Origin: a virus
Reading direction: 5' to 3' (one strand)
DNA: 64,000 bases
Virus record (IMG/VR): IMGVR_UViG_3300045119_000457
Coordinates: 1 to 64,000 of that record
Part shown: piece by piece, positions 41,010 through 51,000 of the stretch
How positions within the stretch are numbered: the stretch's first letter is position 1
Layout of the letters: each line of letters opens with the position of its first letter
Made by a program: the position numbers and the translations under genes
The notes under the pieces: generated by a model
Told to the model about the DNA's origin: nothing
Seen by the model: the letters and a program-made list of their open reading frames with translations, nothing else
The model's database searches: none

Positions 41010-41678
41010 TCATGATGCCCCGGACTGCGTGAAGGTTGCCGTCACCTGGCCGACGCCGCTGTTCAGCAACACCCGCGCGTAGGACGGCACGAACAGGAAG
41101 TTGCTCTGGGCGCTGACGACGGAGTTGACCACGGCAGCGTCGCTTGAGTTGACCCAGGTGACGCCGGCCACGTTGTTGTAGACCGGACTGTTGACGTCGT
41201 TCGGGTCGTCGAGCGTCGACTGCACTGTGTAATTGACCGCGGACGCGACGTTGACCTGGATGGCCACGTCACCAGGCGACCATGTATCGAAGGCGACCCA
41301 GGGGCTCGTGCCGGTGCTGGCCGTGCCGATGCTGACAGTGCCGGCAGAGGCCCTCAACGCAGTGACCGAGGGGACCTTTAAGTACTGGTTGACCGACATC
41401 ACCGTGCCGGCGGCGATCGGGCCGTAGATCGTCTCGCTGACCGGGTAACCCTTGGCGTTGGCACCGCTAATCTGAAGGAGCGGCAGCGCGGTGTTCTCGG
41501 CTGCGGCGAAGGTGAACAGGACGTTGCGTTCTGTGGCGAACGCCGCGACGCCGTTGACCACTCCGACGCCGTCCAGAACGAGCGTGCCGGGGCCCGTGAC
41601 CGGCAGGGCAGTACGGATCAGGGTCGGACTGACAGGCGTTATGATCAGGAAACCGACAGAAACAGTGATGGGGCGCAT
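41010..41678 (-). CDS. Structural protein, probable decoration/beta domain (222 aa)
   Basis: MRPITVSVGFLIITPVSPTL leads a beta-rich protein with GPGTLVLDGVGVVNGVAAFA, FTFAAAENTALPLLQISGAN and VTATFTQSGAS. Beta-sandwich decoration or tail proteins look like this. Not assignable to a family. Confidence 0.6.
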   Translation of the reverse strand: MRPITVSVGFLIITPVSPTLIRTALPVTGPGTLVLDGVGVVNGVAAFATERNVLFTFAAAENTALPLLQISGANAKGYPVSETIYGPIAAGTVMSVNQYLKVPSVTALRASAGTVSIGTASTGTSPWVAFDTWSPGDVAIQVNVASAVNYTVQSTLDDPNDVNSPVYNNVAGVTWVNSSDAAVVNSVVSAQSNFLFVPSYARVLLNSGVGQVTATFTQSGAS

Positions 41679-41732
41679 CGCATTCTCCTTGGCGCGCCCA
41701 CGGTCACGCTGTCAGCGGCACGCCCTCTATGG

Positions 41733-42035
41733 TTACTTGCTGCCGGGGGTCGAGTGGCCCTTGGCGTTCTTGGCCGACGACGCAGTGCCCGCCATCGGAC
41801 TACCCTTCCAGCCGCTCATGCTGCCGGCGTTGCTGATGTTCCGACCGCCCGAGGCGCGCGGCGAGCGACCCATCGTCTTGGGCGGGGCGCCGCCCTTGAT
41901 CTTGATACCACCGCCAAACTTCCTGGCGACCGGACCACCGGCTGCCTTGGCGGCGCCGCCGCTCTTCTTCGCCACCGGACCGCCTGCAGCCTTGGCTACA
42001 GAGCCGCCATCAGCTTTTCCCGCGCGACCCTTCAT
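41733..42035 (-). CDS. Low-complexity Gly/Ala/Lys-rich protein (100 aa)
   Basis: MKGRAGKADGGSVAKAAGGP consists of repeats of xADGGxV/AAGGPVA with Lys and Arg, a motif shared with at least four other proteins of this operon. Highly basic and probably disordered. Might bind DNA or act as an assembly tag; nothing catalytic. Confidence 0.65.
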   Translation of the reverse strand: MKGRAGKADGGSVAKAAGGPVAKKSGGAAKAAGGPVARKFGGGIKIKGGAPPKTMGRSPRASGGRNISNAGSMSGWKGSPMAGTASSAKNAKGHSTPGSK

Positions 42036-42045
42036 GTTTGATCTC

Positions 42046-43140
42046 CTAGGCCTGGGTGACGCCGTACAGGCCAGCCGTGTCGCCCAGGAACAGAGGTGAC
42101 GGCGACTGCCTGACGGTCAAGCGCTTGCTGCCGTCTGACGCCGACTGTACCGCGTAGGTGCCGCGGACGTCGCCTGTCGTCGTCGTGGCGACCGTGGCGA
42201 CGCCAGGCAGGTAGCCGGTGCTGGCCGTGACCAGGGCGGCACCCCAGGTGATCGAGACGTCCTGGAAGGTGCCAGTGAACAGCGGGAAGGCGAAGACGTC
42301 AGTCGTGCCGACCGTCACCGTGGCGCCGACCGTGCCGACCGGCGTGACGCTGGCCAGCCACTTGATGCCCTTCTTGCCGGGCACCGTAGTGGCACCAGCA
42401 GCCTGGAACGCCTCACTCACTGGCTGGCCGTAGACGTCATAGCCACGCACCGTGTAGACCGCACTGTCGCCCGCCGCCGTGGTGATGCTGAGCGCGCGGC
42501 TCGACATCGCCAGGGGATTGTAGAGCGACGTGCCCTGCTGGCTGACGTTGCTCGGGATCTTGGGCACGCCATTGAGGCCCGGCGCGCCGATCAGGGCGCC
42601 TGACGCGAAAGTCTGCGAGCTGTCCAGGAGGTACGTGCCAACGTCACCGCGGCCAGTGCCGTAGCCGACGATCGTCGTCGGCGCGATCGCGCCAGCGGCT
42701 GAATAGACCACCGTGCCCGGCGTGAGCGTGCCGCTGATTACCGTCACGCTGAGCACGTTGCCGGCGATCGACGCCGTGATCGACACACGCAGCGCATCGA
42801 TCAGTACGAGATTGGTCGCCGAGCCGATCCTGGCGCCGACCGTGGCAACGGTACTGTTAACCGTCGGCAGAACAAGCGGCGTGCCGTTGACCGGCGTCTG
42901 CGAGGCGATGACCGTGGCCGCGCCCAGCGCCGTCGGGATGAAGTCGATCGTCGTGATGGCGCTGGTGCCGTACCAGCCGGATGACATGCGAGACGACGAC
43001 TGGCCAGGATTGTAAGTGCGCGGATCGAGCGTGCCGACGCCGTTGGCGAACAGCGACGGACCATTGTCGGGATTGTGATCCAGGCCGGCAGCGCCCTCGT
43101 TGAAGACTACCAGCGGCCCGGAGAAAGCAGTGACTGCCAT
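42046..43140 (-). CDS. Capsid-proximal structural protein, decoration or spike candidate (364 aa)
   Basis: MAVTAFSGPLVVFNEGAAGL has an N-terminus common in phage virion proteins lying next to the capsid gene. The body is beta-rich with Thr/Val/Ala repeats (DVRGTYAVQSASDGSKRLTV). Placed directly after the major capsid gene, so a head-decoration or fibre-anchor role is inferred. Confidence 0.6.
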   Translation of the reverse strand: MAVTAFSGPLVVFNEGAAGLDHNPDNGPSLFANGVGTLDPRTYNPGQSSSRMSSGWYGTSAITTIDFIPTALGAATVIASQTPVNGTPLVLPTVNSTVATVGARIGSATNLVLIDALRVSITASIAGNVLSVTVISGTLTPGTVVYSAAGAIAPTTIVGYGTGRGDVGTYLLDSSQTFASGALIGAPGLNGVPKIPSNVSQQGTSLYNPLAMSSRALSITTAAGDSAVYTVRGYDVYGQPVSEAFQAAGATTVPGKKGIKWLASVTPVGTVGATVTVGTTDVFAFPLFTGTFQDVSITWGAALVTASTGYLPGVATVATTTTGDVRGTYAVQSASDGSKRLTVRQSPSPLFLGDTAGLYGVTQA

Positions 43141-43149
43141 TGGTTTCTC

Positions 43150-44064
43150 CTACGAGGTCGGGTAGCTTCCGAAAATCGCGCGCCAATTGTAGTAGGCGAA
43201 CGAGTAGCGCTCGTATCCCTTGACCAGCAAATTATCTGTAATGAAATCCACTTGCATATCTGTTTCGAAGGATATGCGGGTCATGTAGCTCAGACCATCG
43301 ATGTTGGTCAGCATGAACCAGGGATAGGGCGAGGTCAAGAAATCAAGGACGAGAAACCCTTCAGGTAGACCACCTGCGGTTGAGAGGATCGCATTGACAT
43401 CGTTGTCTGCTGTACCAGGCCGCAGCTCGGTCTTGGTCAAGCGAATCGCCGTGGGCTCGTTGGCTGGTGCAATCACAAGCTTGCGGGCGCGCGCCAGGAT
43501 CTTCAAACCGGCGATGTCGCGGAAGTTGGTGCGAATGGCGATCTGCGCGTTGAGCAGCGAGGCTTCGTTGAGGTCGATGTCGACCGCCGCCCGGTTCGAC
43601 AGCACCTGGCCGTCGATCGGATGGTTGGCATCGATCAGCGGCCGACCGTCGCCGCCGATGTTGTTGTTGTAGACGTTGCCGGTATTCAAGATGTCGGCGG
43701 CGTAGACTTCCTTGGTCTGGTGGAAGCTCTCCGTCAGGCCAAGGTTAGAGGGAGCGAACTGGGTCTTGTAGAGGTTGTCGTCGATCGCCTTCCTGGTCAT
43801 CGCGTAGCCCAGGCCGACCTCGATGTGTTCCTGATTGTAAACGTAGCGCTCGCCGGAGCCATTATCGAAGGCGGTCTGGCCACCTTCGGTCTTGAGCTGG
43901 GCGAGGCCGAGGTAACGCATCTCGGCAGTGCGCTCCAACGCCATCTTCGACTCATGCTTGGCGAAGACTTTGTCGTATTGGCTCGGGATCTGCTCGTACT
44001 TGCCTTCGACACCACGAAGACCGGGGAGCAACAGGTCCTTGATCTGGGAGAGATTGACGGCCAT
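43150..44064 (-). CDS. Major capsid protein (304 aa)
   Basis: MAVNLSQIKDLLLPGLRGVE begins the helix of the HK97-type N-arm region. The central EVGLGYAMTRKAIDDNLYKT, AADILNTGNVYNNNIGGDGR and PLIDANHPI occur in Mu-type/phage head proteins. The C-terminal motif VKGYERYSFAYYNWRAIFGS is the usual end. Size fits about 300-residue coats. Position after scaffold-like and decoration genes supports this. Confidence 0.85.
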   Translation of the reverse strand: MAVNLSQIKDLLLPGLRGVEGKYEQIPSQYDKVFAKHESKMALERTAEMRYLGLAQLKTEGGQTAFDNGSGERYVYNQEHIEVGLGYAMTRKAIDDNLYKTQFAPSNLGLTESFHQTKEVYAADILNTGNVYNNNIGGDGRPLIDANHPIDGQVLSNRAAVDIDLNEASLLNAQIAIRTNFRDIAGLKILARARKLVIAPANEPTAIRLTKTELRPGTADNDVNAILSTAGGLPEGFLVLDFLTSPYPWFMLTNIDGLSYMTRISFETDMQVDFITDNLLVKGYERYSFAYYNWRAIFGSYPTS

Positions 44065-44076
44065 GGCGCGGGCTCC

Positions 44077-44706
44077 TTACGCGATACCAGTCGGGCCGGC
44101 GCCGTTGGTGCGCTGCCACTGATTGTTGAAGCCGACGATCACCTGATTGTAGGCCGTGGTCGGATCAGCTCCGGGAGCACTCGACGGCCAGTCGCGCAGG
44201 CCGCGCACGATGAACGGGAAGGTGACCGTGGTGCCGACCGCATTGAGATAGGCACCCGAGCGGCCGGTAAAGGCATTGCCGGTGCCGATCGCAAACTGGG
44301 CATAGAGCCCGATCGGCGAGGTACCCCAGGCACTCAGCGTGCCGGAAATGTTGAAAGTCGTGCCGTTGCCCATGACGACAAACTGCGCATTGGGATCGTC
44401 GATGATCCGGCAATGGACGTCGCCGCTAGCGTCAGAGCCGGGCCAGTAGTTGCTCCAGGTCTTGCGCTTCTGGGCGATCGACATGTAGTCGCAACCGTCG
44501 AAGATGCCGTCGATGCGGGTGGTACCCGGCGCGGCCTGGGTGACGTAACCCGTCGCCGTCGCGATCACCGGCATGACCGGATCGCCGCTGTAAATCGGCG
44601 TGGTGTTGCTCGAGGCTACACGGCGAGTGGACAGGGCAAAGGTCGGGACACCGCCCGAACCGCCGTACCACTGATTGAATCCATTCGGCGCGTTGGTGTT
44701 CGCCAT
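44077..44706 (-). CDS. Head decoration/cement-like protein (209 aa)
   Basis: MANTNAPNGFNQWYGGSGGV is followed by beta-sandwich segments (TTRIDGIFDGCDYMSIAQKR, GTTVTFPFIVRGLRDWPSSA). Phage genes immediately upstream of the capsid often encode such cement proteins. Its ribosome site lies inside a hairpin (44707-44738), so expression may be tuned. Confidence 0.6.
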   Translation of the reverse strand: MANTNAPNGFNQWYGGSGGVPTFALSTRRVASSNTTPIYSGDPVMPVIATATGYVTQAAPGTTRIDGIFDGCDYMSIAQKRKTWSNYWPGSDASGDVHCRIIDDPNAQFVVMGNGTTFNISGTLSAWGTSPIGLYAQFAIGTGNAFTGRSGAYLNAVGTTVTFPFIVRGLRDWPSSAPGADPTTAYNQVIVGFNNQWQRTNGAGPTGIA

Positions 44707-44759
44707 GACGGACTGCTCCCTGTGAGGGAGGCTCCGTCATCACCGCCGAGGCAATTATA
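44707..44759 (-). promoter_or_regulatory. Leader with -10-like box and hairpin sequestering the ribosome site
   Basis: On the minus strand TATAAT (44759-44754) is followed by outer arms GACGGA/TCCGTC and inner arms CTCCCT/AGGGAG (positions 738-733/712-707 and 730-725/721-716 of the 44 kb block). The AGGGAG ribosome site is in the inner stem, immediately upstream of the cement-gene ATG. No clear -35. Confidence 0.45.
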
Positions 44760-44846
44760 GGGGCCGGGAAATCAGACGCGCTCACACCGGGGAGCGCACT
44801 AGTGGGCGCACGATGCGCAGAAACACCAGATCTTGTAAAGAGCCCC

Positions 44847-45461
44847 TTACTTGGGACGGTCGGTCGGGATGTTGAGCGGCTCGTAGCCGCGCCGGATATT
44901 GACCAGGCTGGCGCCCTTGTTGTCGCGCTCGAAGGTGCCGGCCGGCGCTGCGTTCATCTGCTGCTGCTTCAAGCGAATCTGTTCACGCGCCCGGTTGTAG
45001 GCCATGGCGTCGCGCCGCTCCTTCACCTGCAGCGGGATCTCCATCAGGATCATGCCTTCGCGCTCGATCGCCAAGTAGTTGCCCGCGCTCGGCATGAATT
45101 CGGGATGGCGCGCTGCCGGCACCGGACGCCAGCCGCTGGTCGCCATCTGGATGGCGTAGGCGCGATCTTCGAAGCCCAGCACCGATTTTTTCTTCCAGTT
45201 ATAGGCCCAGCCATCGGGCGGGCCGCCGCTCGGCATGGGGAACTTGTCGATGAAGTCGCCGGCCAGGTCGTCGCGCTCGAGCAACTCATTCGACAGCTTG
45301 TCGGCCTCCTCGCGCGAGGTGAGCTCGCGCGGCGCCTGGCGCGGCTCGGGGCGCTGCGCTTCATCGCGCGGGATCTCGCGGACCGGTGGCTCGAGCTGCG
45401 GCGCCAAGTCGGGACCTTCGATCGGCGCAATGCGCCGACGACGGCGTGGCATTTCATTCAT
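44847..45461 (-). CDS. Conserved phage protein of the capsid module (204 aa)
   Basis: An Arg-rich N-terminus (MNEMPRRRRRIAPIEGPDLA) and Pro/Glu-rich first 60 residues are followed by GGPPDGWAYNWKKKSVLGFE and GWRPVPAARHPEFMPS, a pattern seen in capsid-region proteins of other podovirus-like phages. The last part is helical and Gln-rich. Unknown role, perhaps head assembly. Confidence 0.65.
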   Translation of the reverse strand: MNEMPRRRRRIAPIEGPDLAPQLEPPVREIPRDEAQRPEPRQAPRELTSREEADKLSNELLERDDLAGDFIDKFPMPSGGPPDGWAYNWKKKSVLGFEDRAYAIQMATSGWRPVPAARHPEFMPSAGNYLAIEREGMILMEIPLQVKERRDAMAYNRAREQIRLKQQQMNAAPAGTFERDNKGASLVNIRRGYEPLNIPTDRPK

Positions 45462-45469
45462 GGCTGCTC

Positions 45470-46318
45470 CTAGTGCCGCGTGATGCGACCTTCCTTGACC
45501 AGGGCGTCCTGCGACGCGGCGTATTCTTCGTCGGTCTGGCCGGCGATGCGGGCGTATTCCTGTTCGGTCGAACTCAGCCGGCGGCTGTTCTTACTGGGGC
45601 CACTGCGCACCGGCGCGGCCGGTGGCGCCGTGTCGTCGCTGCGCGCGCGCACGGTCCGCGCCGCCGTCGAGCGAGCGTCGCCGTCGCGGTCGACGCCGTT
45701 GGTCGCACTCGGTTCGATCTCGAGGATGCGCTCAATGTCGGCGAAGTACTCGTCGCTGTCGGCGCGGTGCTTGGTCACCGAGGCGTTGTGGGCACCGACC
45801 AGGGCACTGACCTTCTCCTCGCTGTGCGCCCATTCGGGATGACGACGCACCCAGGCCGCCGATTTCTCGCTGAGGCCCTTGGCGATGCGCTCGACACGCT
45901 CGCTGAGGCTGAGGGAATTAAACGGCCGGACGTCGGCACCGGGCGGCAAGGGCGGATTGTCGATCTGCTGCTGCAGCGCGAACTTGCCCTGCTCGATACC
46001 GAGCAGGCGGGCACTGACGTCGCCCATCTCGGCGGTGGCCTCGGCCACCGTATCGTGATCGCCCTCGGCCGAAGCGGTGCGCAGGCGCGCCTTCAGGATA
46101 TCACGCGCCGTCTTGAACTGTTCAATGTCGCTGTCGAACATCGCCATGCGACTGCGCTGCACTTCGTTGCCGCTGGCGACACTGTCCTGCACCGCGCGCT
46201 GGGCGCGCCGCTCGGCGTTGTGGGCGCGCTGCTCGGCGTTGCGCCGGGCCTCCGCCTCCTCCTCGATGCGGGCTTTCAGGCTGTCGATGCTCTCGTCGAC
46301 TTTGAGATCGTCGGCCAT
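45470..46318 (-). CDS. Scaffolding protein candidate (282 aa)
   Basis: MADDLKVDESIDSLKARIEE begins a very long coiled coil with acidic and basic faces (RRNAEQRAHNAERRAQRAVQ, SDIEQFKTARDILKARLRTA). A less ordered region and another helix follow (AERYFAD-like: HRADSDEYFADIERILEIEP). Coiled-coil character, acidity and place one gene away from capsid genes fit a scaffold. No direct proof. Confidence 0.6.
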   Translation of the reverse strand: MADDLKVDESIDSLKARIEEEAEARRNAEQRAHNAERRAQRAVQDSVASGNEVQRSRMAMFDSDIEQFKTARDILKARLRTASAEGDHDTVAEATAEMGDVSARLLGIEQGKFALQQQIDNPPLPPGADVRPFNSLSLSERVERIAKGLSEKSAAWVRRHPEWAHSEEKVSALVGAHNASVTKHRADSDEYFADIERILEIEPSATNGVDRDGDARSTAARTVRARSDDTAPPAAPVRSGPSKNSRRLSSTEQEYARIAGQTDEEYAASQDALVKEGRITRH

Positions 46319-46327
46319 GGCGCGCTC

Positions 46328-46717
46328 CTACCAGCAAATATCCGGCGAGGGGATTTTCATGCGCACCGCGGTGTCGTTCATCATCCGACAGCGTGCCTTG
46401 TTGATGGAGAGCTGCCAGGTGTCGCCGGGGCGGGCGATGATCCAGTCACCGACCTTGGGTCCGCCATGGGTGAACCACTTGTCATCGGACTGGAAAGCGC
46501 TCGGGCCGGTCTTGAGGATCAGCATGGCCTTGCCCTGGTACTCGTCTTCCTTCTGCGCACCGGGACCGACATAGATGCCGCTCTTGGACTTCTCCGGCCG
46601 CATGTAGATCGCGACCAGGACCTGGTTGTTGAAAACCTCGACCTGGCTGAGATCGCCGACCTGTTTGAGCAACACTTCGGTCGGATCTTCGTCATGTGCC
46701 ATGGCGATTGCAGGCAT
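46328..46717 (-). CDS. GroES-like (chaperonin-10 fold) protein (129 aa)
   Basis: Residues about 25-125 parallel GroES: VEVFNNQVLVAIYMRPEKSK, SGIYVGPGAQKEDEYQGKAM (mobile-loop position), LILKTGPSAF, then VGDWIIARPGDTWQLSINKA and a final RMKI strand. This recalls the order KPLxDRVLVxxxxxExKTxGGI ... GxVxAVGxG ... VKVGDxVLF of chaperonin-10. Position before a capsid-module protein suggests a role in capsid folding, like T4 gp31. Inference from pattern only; sequence identity is low. An alternative start is ATG 46702. Confidence 0.5.
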   Translation of the reverse strand: MPAIAMAHDEDPTEVLLKQVGDLSQVEVFNNQVLVAIYMRPEKSKSGIYVGPGAQKEDEYQGKAMLILKTGPSAFQSDDKWFTHGGPKVGDWIIARPGDTWQLSINKARCRMMNDTAVRMKIPSPDICW

Positions 46718-46719
46718 AG

Positions 46720-46917
46720 TTAACCTCGCTGAATGTCGCTCAGCGCCTGCGCCAGGAATTCCTTGGACAGACGTAAGCCGGCAATGATGCCGCAGTGGAA
46801 TTTGTAGTCGCTGTGCGCCGTCAAATTGCCGGCCGACAGTGTTTGCAACGTATCTTCGATCGCCTTGTCGAGGCTGCGTTGCACCAGCCTCTCAATCCGT
46901 TCGTCGAACGACGCCAT
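46720..46917 (-). CDS. Small helical protein (65 aa)
   Basis: MASFDERIERLVQRSLDKAI and the following AEDTLQTLS-like helix give an amphipathic bundle. TAATG overlap with the upstream stop. Lies between the GG-rich protein and the GroES-like gene. Function unknown. Confidence 0.65.
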   Translation of the reverse strand: MASFDERIERLVQRSLDKAIEDTLQTLSAGNLTAHSDYKFHCGIIAGLRLSKEFLAQALSDIQRG

Positions 46918-48023
46918 TACCCCTTAAAGCCGGGGGTGTGCTGTCCTTCCTTGTGAACCTTGCGCAGCCGGCCAAGGCCCGAGCCGGCGCCAGCATCCTT
47001 GCTCATGTAGCCAGCTCGCCCACCGCGGGCGCGCGGCATGCCGGGAGGCATGCCTGGCGGCCCGCCAGGGGGCATTCCAGGCGGCGGGCCGGGCGGTGGA
47101 CCCGGCGGGGGCCCGCCCATGCCAGGCGGCGGCATGCCTGGCGGCGGGGCGTTCTGCGGCGGCGGTGGGGGCCGTACCGGGGCCTGGGGCGGCGGCATGT
47201 TGGGATGCTGACCGCCACCTGGCGCGCCGATGATGATGTTGATCTTGGTGGCGCCCTTGGCGCGGCCGCCCTTGGCACGCTCGACCCGACCACCGGCCGA
47301 ATCCTCGGCCTCGCCGCCCTTCTTGAGCTTGGTCAGGGGCTCGCCCTTGTGATCGTGCTTCTCGTGCTTGTGGACGGCTTCCTTGGCCTCTTTTTTGTAG
47401 GGCCCGATCTTGACCGGCGCGTCCTTCGGCAGCTCGGCTTTCTTCAGCATGCCGCTGACCGCCTTGGCGACCTTGGGCGCCTCTTTCTCGACCTCGCCGC
47501 CCTTCTTGAACTTCGGGTTGCCGCTCTCGTCGGTTTCCTTGACGTTGGGGAATGTCTTGCGGACGTTGGCCAGCTTACCGGCCGGGGTGTTCTCGACCTT
47601 GGCACCGCCGATGTTGACGTACTTACCCTTCAGCGTATCGGTATCGGGCTTGTCGACCTTGCCACCCTTGGCCATCGGCCCGCCGCCGCACTTCTCCGGC
47701 CGGCCGCCCTTGTTGTAGCCACCCTTGTGGAAGTTGCCGAGCTTGGACTTGTTCTCGTCGGCCGTGTCGTGGATCGACAGCGCGCCTCCGTCAGCCTTGC
47801 GCGGCTCTTTGCCAGCGTTCACAGGGCCGCGATCGCCCTGGATGCGGCCGCCGTGCTTGTAAGCCTTCGCCCTGATCGGCCGGGCGCCGGTCTTCTTGTC
47901 GGCGTTGAGTGCGTCGGACGGGCTCCACGAGCTTGCGTCGACCTTGCCAGGGGTTTTCTGGTTGGCCAGGCGGTTGGCTTTTGCGCGCATATCGGAGCGC
48001 GCTTTCTTGGATTGCTCAGACAT
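46917..48023 (-). CDS. GG-motif-rich basic protein with proline-rich tail (368 aa)
   Basis: MSEQSKKARSDMRAKANRLA (start at 48023; longer start 48044 has no ribosome site) leads a Lys/Gly-rich region with about ten xKGGx or ADGGx units (KHGGRIQGDRGP, RKADGGALSI, GGPMAKGGKVDKPDTD, LKKGGEAEDSAGGRVERAKG). Then a Pro/Gly/Met-rich stretch (QAPVRPPPPPQNAPPPGMPP) and ARGGRAGYMSKDAG. Disordered, basic. Related peptides occur in the 1450-, 2158-, 1018- and 100-aa proteins. Internal virion DNA-binding or assembly role inferred. Confidence 0.65.
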   Translation of the reverse strand: MSEQSKKARSDMRAKANRLANQKTPGKVDASSWSPSDALNADKKTGARPIRAKAYKHGGRIQGDRGPVNAGKEPRKADGGALSIHDTADENKSKLGNFHKGGYNKGGRPEKCGGGPMAKGGKVDKPDTDTLKGKYVNIGGAKVENTPAGKLANVRKTFPNVKETDESGNPKFKKGGEVEKEAPKVAKAVSGMLKKAELPKDAPVKIGPYKKEAKEAVHKHEKHDHKGEPLTKLKKGGEAEDSAGGRVERAKGGRAKGATKINIIIGAPGGGQHPNMPPPQAPVRPPPPPQNAPPPGMPPPGMGGPPPGPPPGPPPGMPPGGPPGMPPGMPRARGGRAGYMSKDAGAGSGLGRLRKVHKEGQHTPGFKG

Positions 48024-48082
48024 CGAGGTTGGCCTCGCATACAAGGTCTTGTGGGCGCTTTACCATGCAAGCCTCCATTTGC

Positions 48083-51000
48083 CTAGGGATAGCGGCCGCC
48101 GACGTCGATCGTCTTGCGCAGCTTCTGATAAATGTCGTCGTGCAGGCGCTCGGAGATGCGACCGCCTGAGGCGTAGCCCTTCTGGCCGGCCAGGATGCTG
48201 GTGCGCATCCGCGGCGTGATGGTGAGCGCGTGCAGCTTGTGCGGCGGATGAGCGGCCAGGTAGTCGCGCACCATCGCGCCCTTCTGGTCGCGCCGAAAAG
48301 CATTGTGGATGTGGCCCTCGTCGCCGATGTCGGCGTACTTGGGATTGTTCCTGACCCAGTTCTTGAACGCCTGGTAGTTGTCGTGCGTCGCCCGCAGGAG
48401 CTCTGCCTGGTTGTCGATGGTGTGCGCATGCGGTTGCACCCTGGCCTCAGGGTCGTGCTGCTTGGCCAGCTTCTCGAGCGCCTTGGGCAGGATGGTGTCG
48501 TAGAAGCCCTTCATGCCCTGGCCACCGATCTTGAGACCGTCGCCGCTCATCGTATGAACGCCGGAACTGGGCAGTCGATTATCAGGATGCATCAATCTCT
48601 CAGCAGCTTCCTTGCCAATGTGCGAGGCAAGGTTCTCCGGCGTTACGCCTTTGATCTGCTGCGGATCGGCCATGCGGGAATTTTCTTTAGGTGTCACTTC
48701 CAGAATCTTAAATTTGGGATCGTAACTTAGAGAGCTGACCTGCTGACTGAGATCGTAGCGCTTGGCCTGCTCCTCGCCCGGCGTCACCACCAGCCTGTCG
48801 TAGCCGCCCTTGGCGGCCTCGTGCAGCGCGCGCTTGAGGCCGAGGTCGGTCCACTTGGCGGTGCTGTCGACATAGGGCGCAGGTGGTAGTTTGTTTTCGG
48901 CTGTCTTATCGACAGTGTCGCGGAGCGCACGATATTTGTCCGCGGCAGCTTGCTCACCGACCTCGCCGAGCGAACGCACAACACCGCCATCGCCTAAATT
49001 ATCGACGTGGTCGTGGACATTCTCGAGGGACATGTGCGTTCCGGCCAGCAGCTTCTGCTTCAAGAGCTCGCGCATGTCGCCCTGGTGGATCGCCAATGCC
49101 TTGACCGCCGCCTTGTGTTTCTCGGGATCATGGAAACCACCAGCCTCGCGCACGTCCTGGCCGTAGTCGCTCTGCAGCTCCTCGAGGTGCAGGATCTTCT
49201 CGTGCTGCTTCATCGTTTTAAGTTCGAGATTGCCGTGCAGCTTTTCTGGCAGCGTTGTCAGATGACGCCGCGCCTCGTCTTCGCTGTCAAAAGCCCTGGT
49301 CGTGGCACCCGAAGTCTTGTTGCGCCAGACATACCTGGGCACCGGCGGTCCATCGCGGTCGCTCAGGCGCAGGTGAGCCAACACGTTGGGTTCGTCCCAG
49401 TGCGATGAACGATATTCCGGTGTCCTGAGTGGTTTATTTACGTTGTCGTATTCCTTCGACACTTCGGCGCGTTGTTCCGGTGATAGACTATTCCAGTCGC
49501 CATAGCCTTTTTCGCGCGCTACATCGTTCAGTGTTTTCTTGTGCGTCGGTGTGGACGGCAAGTGCAGCACGACCTCGCGGTAGTTCTTGCCACCAGGCAG
49601 TTGGTAGTCGTGATACTTCGTCCCACCGGACGGGCCCGTGTCATCGGCATAGTCGTAGTTCTTGTCGCCGTATTCCATTTCCTCGATCTTGGGCAGGTGC
49701 TTCGTGAAGTGGTCGCGGACCTCGCGCTTGGTGACGACGTTCTTACCAGCGAAGGCCTGGTCGTAGCCCGACCACTTGAACTCGTCAGGCTTGACGCCGC
49801 GCTTCAGCAGCATGGCCTTGAACTGCGCCGGCGAGCCCTTCATCTGCGGCTGCTTCCAGGTCTCCTCGGCGGCGTGAGAGTAGAGCCCGATCGGTGACAA
49901 CGTGCGCCGGCCCTCGTCGATCGGCTTGATGTAGGAGGGCGTGTCGAGCGCGCTGCCGATCTGCTGCGGCGGCGGTGGCGGTGGCGGTGGCGGTGTTTGA
50001 TCGTCACTCACCGGACCACCATCGGCGAAGCCGGCCTTGGTCGCCTCCTGACCCTGGCTGTTGATCTTGCCAGACGACGCCGCACCGGCAGCGAACACGC
50101 GGGCCGTCGGATCGGCGCTCGGATCATTGGCCACCTGCATGGCAAATTCATTGGCGTTGGCCGGGTTGCCTGGCGTGCCACTGCCCGAACCACCGCCACC
50201 GAGCAAGCTGGAAAGGCCGGCGGCCTTCTTGACGCCCTTGCCAGGCTCACCAGGCGGACCCTCGCCGGCGCTGTACGGCGTGCTGCCCATGTCGACCGTG
50301 CCGCCGTTAGCTTTTTTTCGTCGCAGCGCCTGTTCCGCTCGCCACACGGCATCATAAAAGTCCTTATCGCGTTTGACCGGCCCGCCGTCGGCCTTGGTGG
50401 GCCGACGGCCCAGGCCACGCAGCAGGTCTACGCCTTCTTGTGAGCCGGATGCGCGGATGGCTTTTTCGAGTCGTGTGTCGCGCTTGAGCCCGTGCTCTTG
50501 GGCGAAGGCTTTGTCGACGGCTTCGACTTTCGGTGCGAGAACATCTGATACGAACCGGAGAACATCGGATCGTCCGGCGGCACTAAGCCGTGCTTTATAA
50601 TCTTCGCCATTGGGGTTCGCTTTCCAGTCATTGCCGCGCAGCTCGCCATCGCTGGCGAACAGACGCTCGTGCGCCGTTATGCCACCACTATCGAACTTTT
50701 GCAAGGCCTCGTCGACCGCCTTATGGAAGACCTTGTGATCGGCCATTTTGCTGAAATTGACGATGCGCATCGTACCCGGACCGCTCGGGATCAGCGCCGT
50801 GTCGGGGATCTGATCGACCAAGGCGCCCAGATGACGGATCTGATCGCCCGACAGCGGCTTTTCGAACTGGTACTCGACCCCGTTCGCCTTGCTGACCTGC
50901 GGATTGTAGTAGGGCCGGTGGTAGCCAACCCCGTCCTGCTTCAGTAAGAGCCCGCGCGCATTGGCATAGTGGTCCAAAAGATCACGCGAGGCGGTATCGA

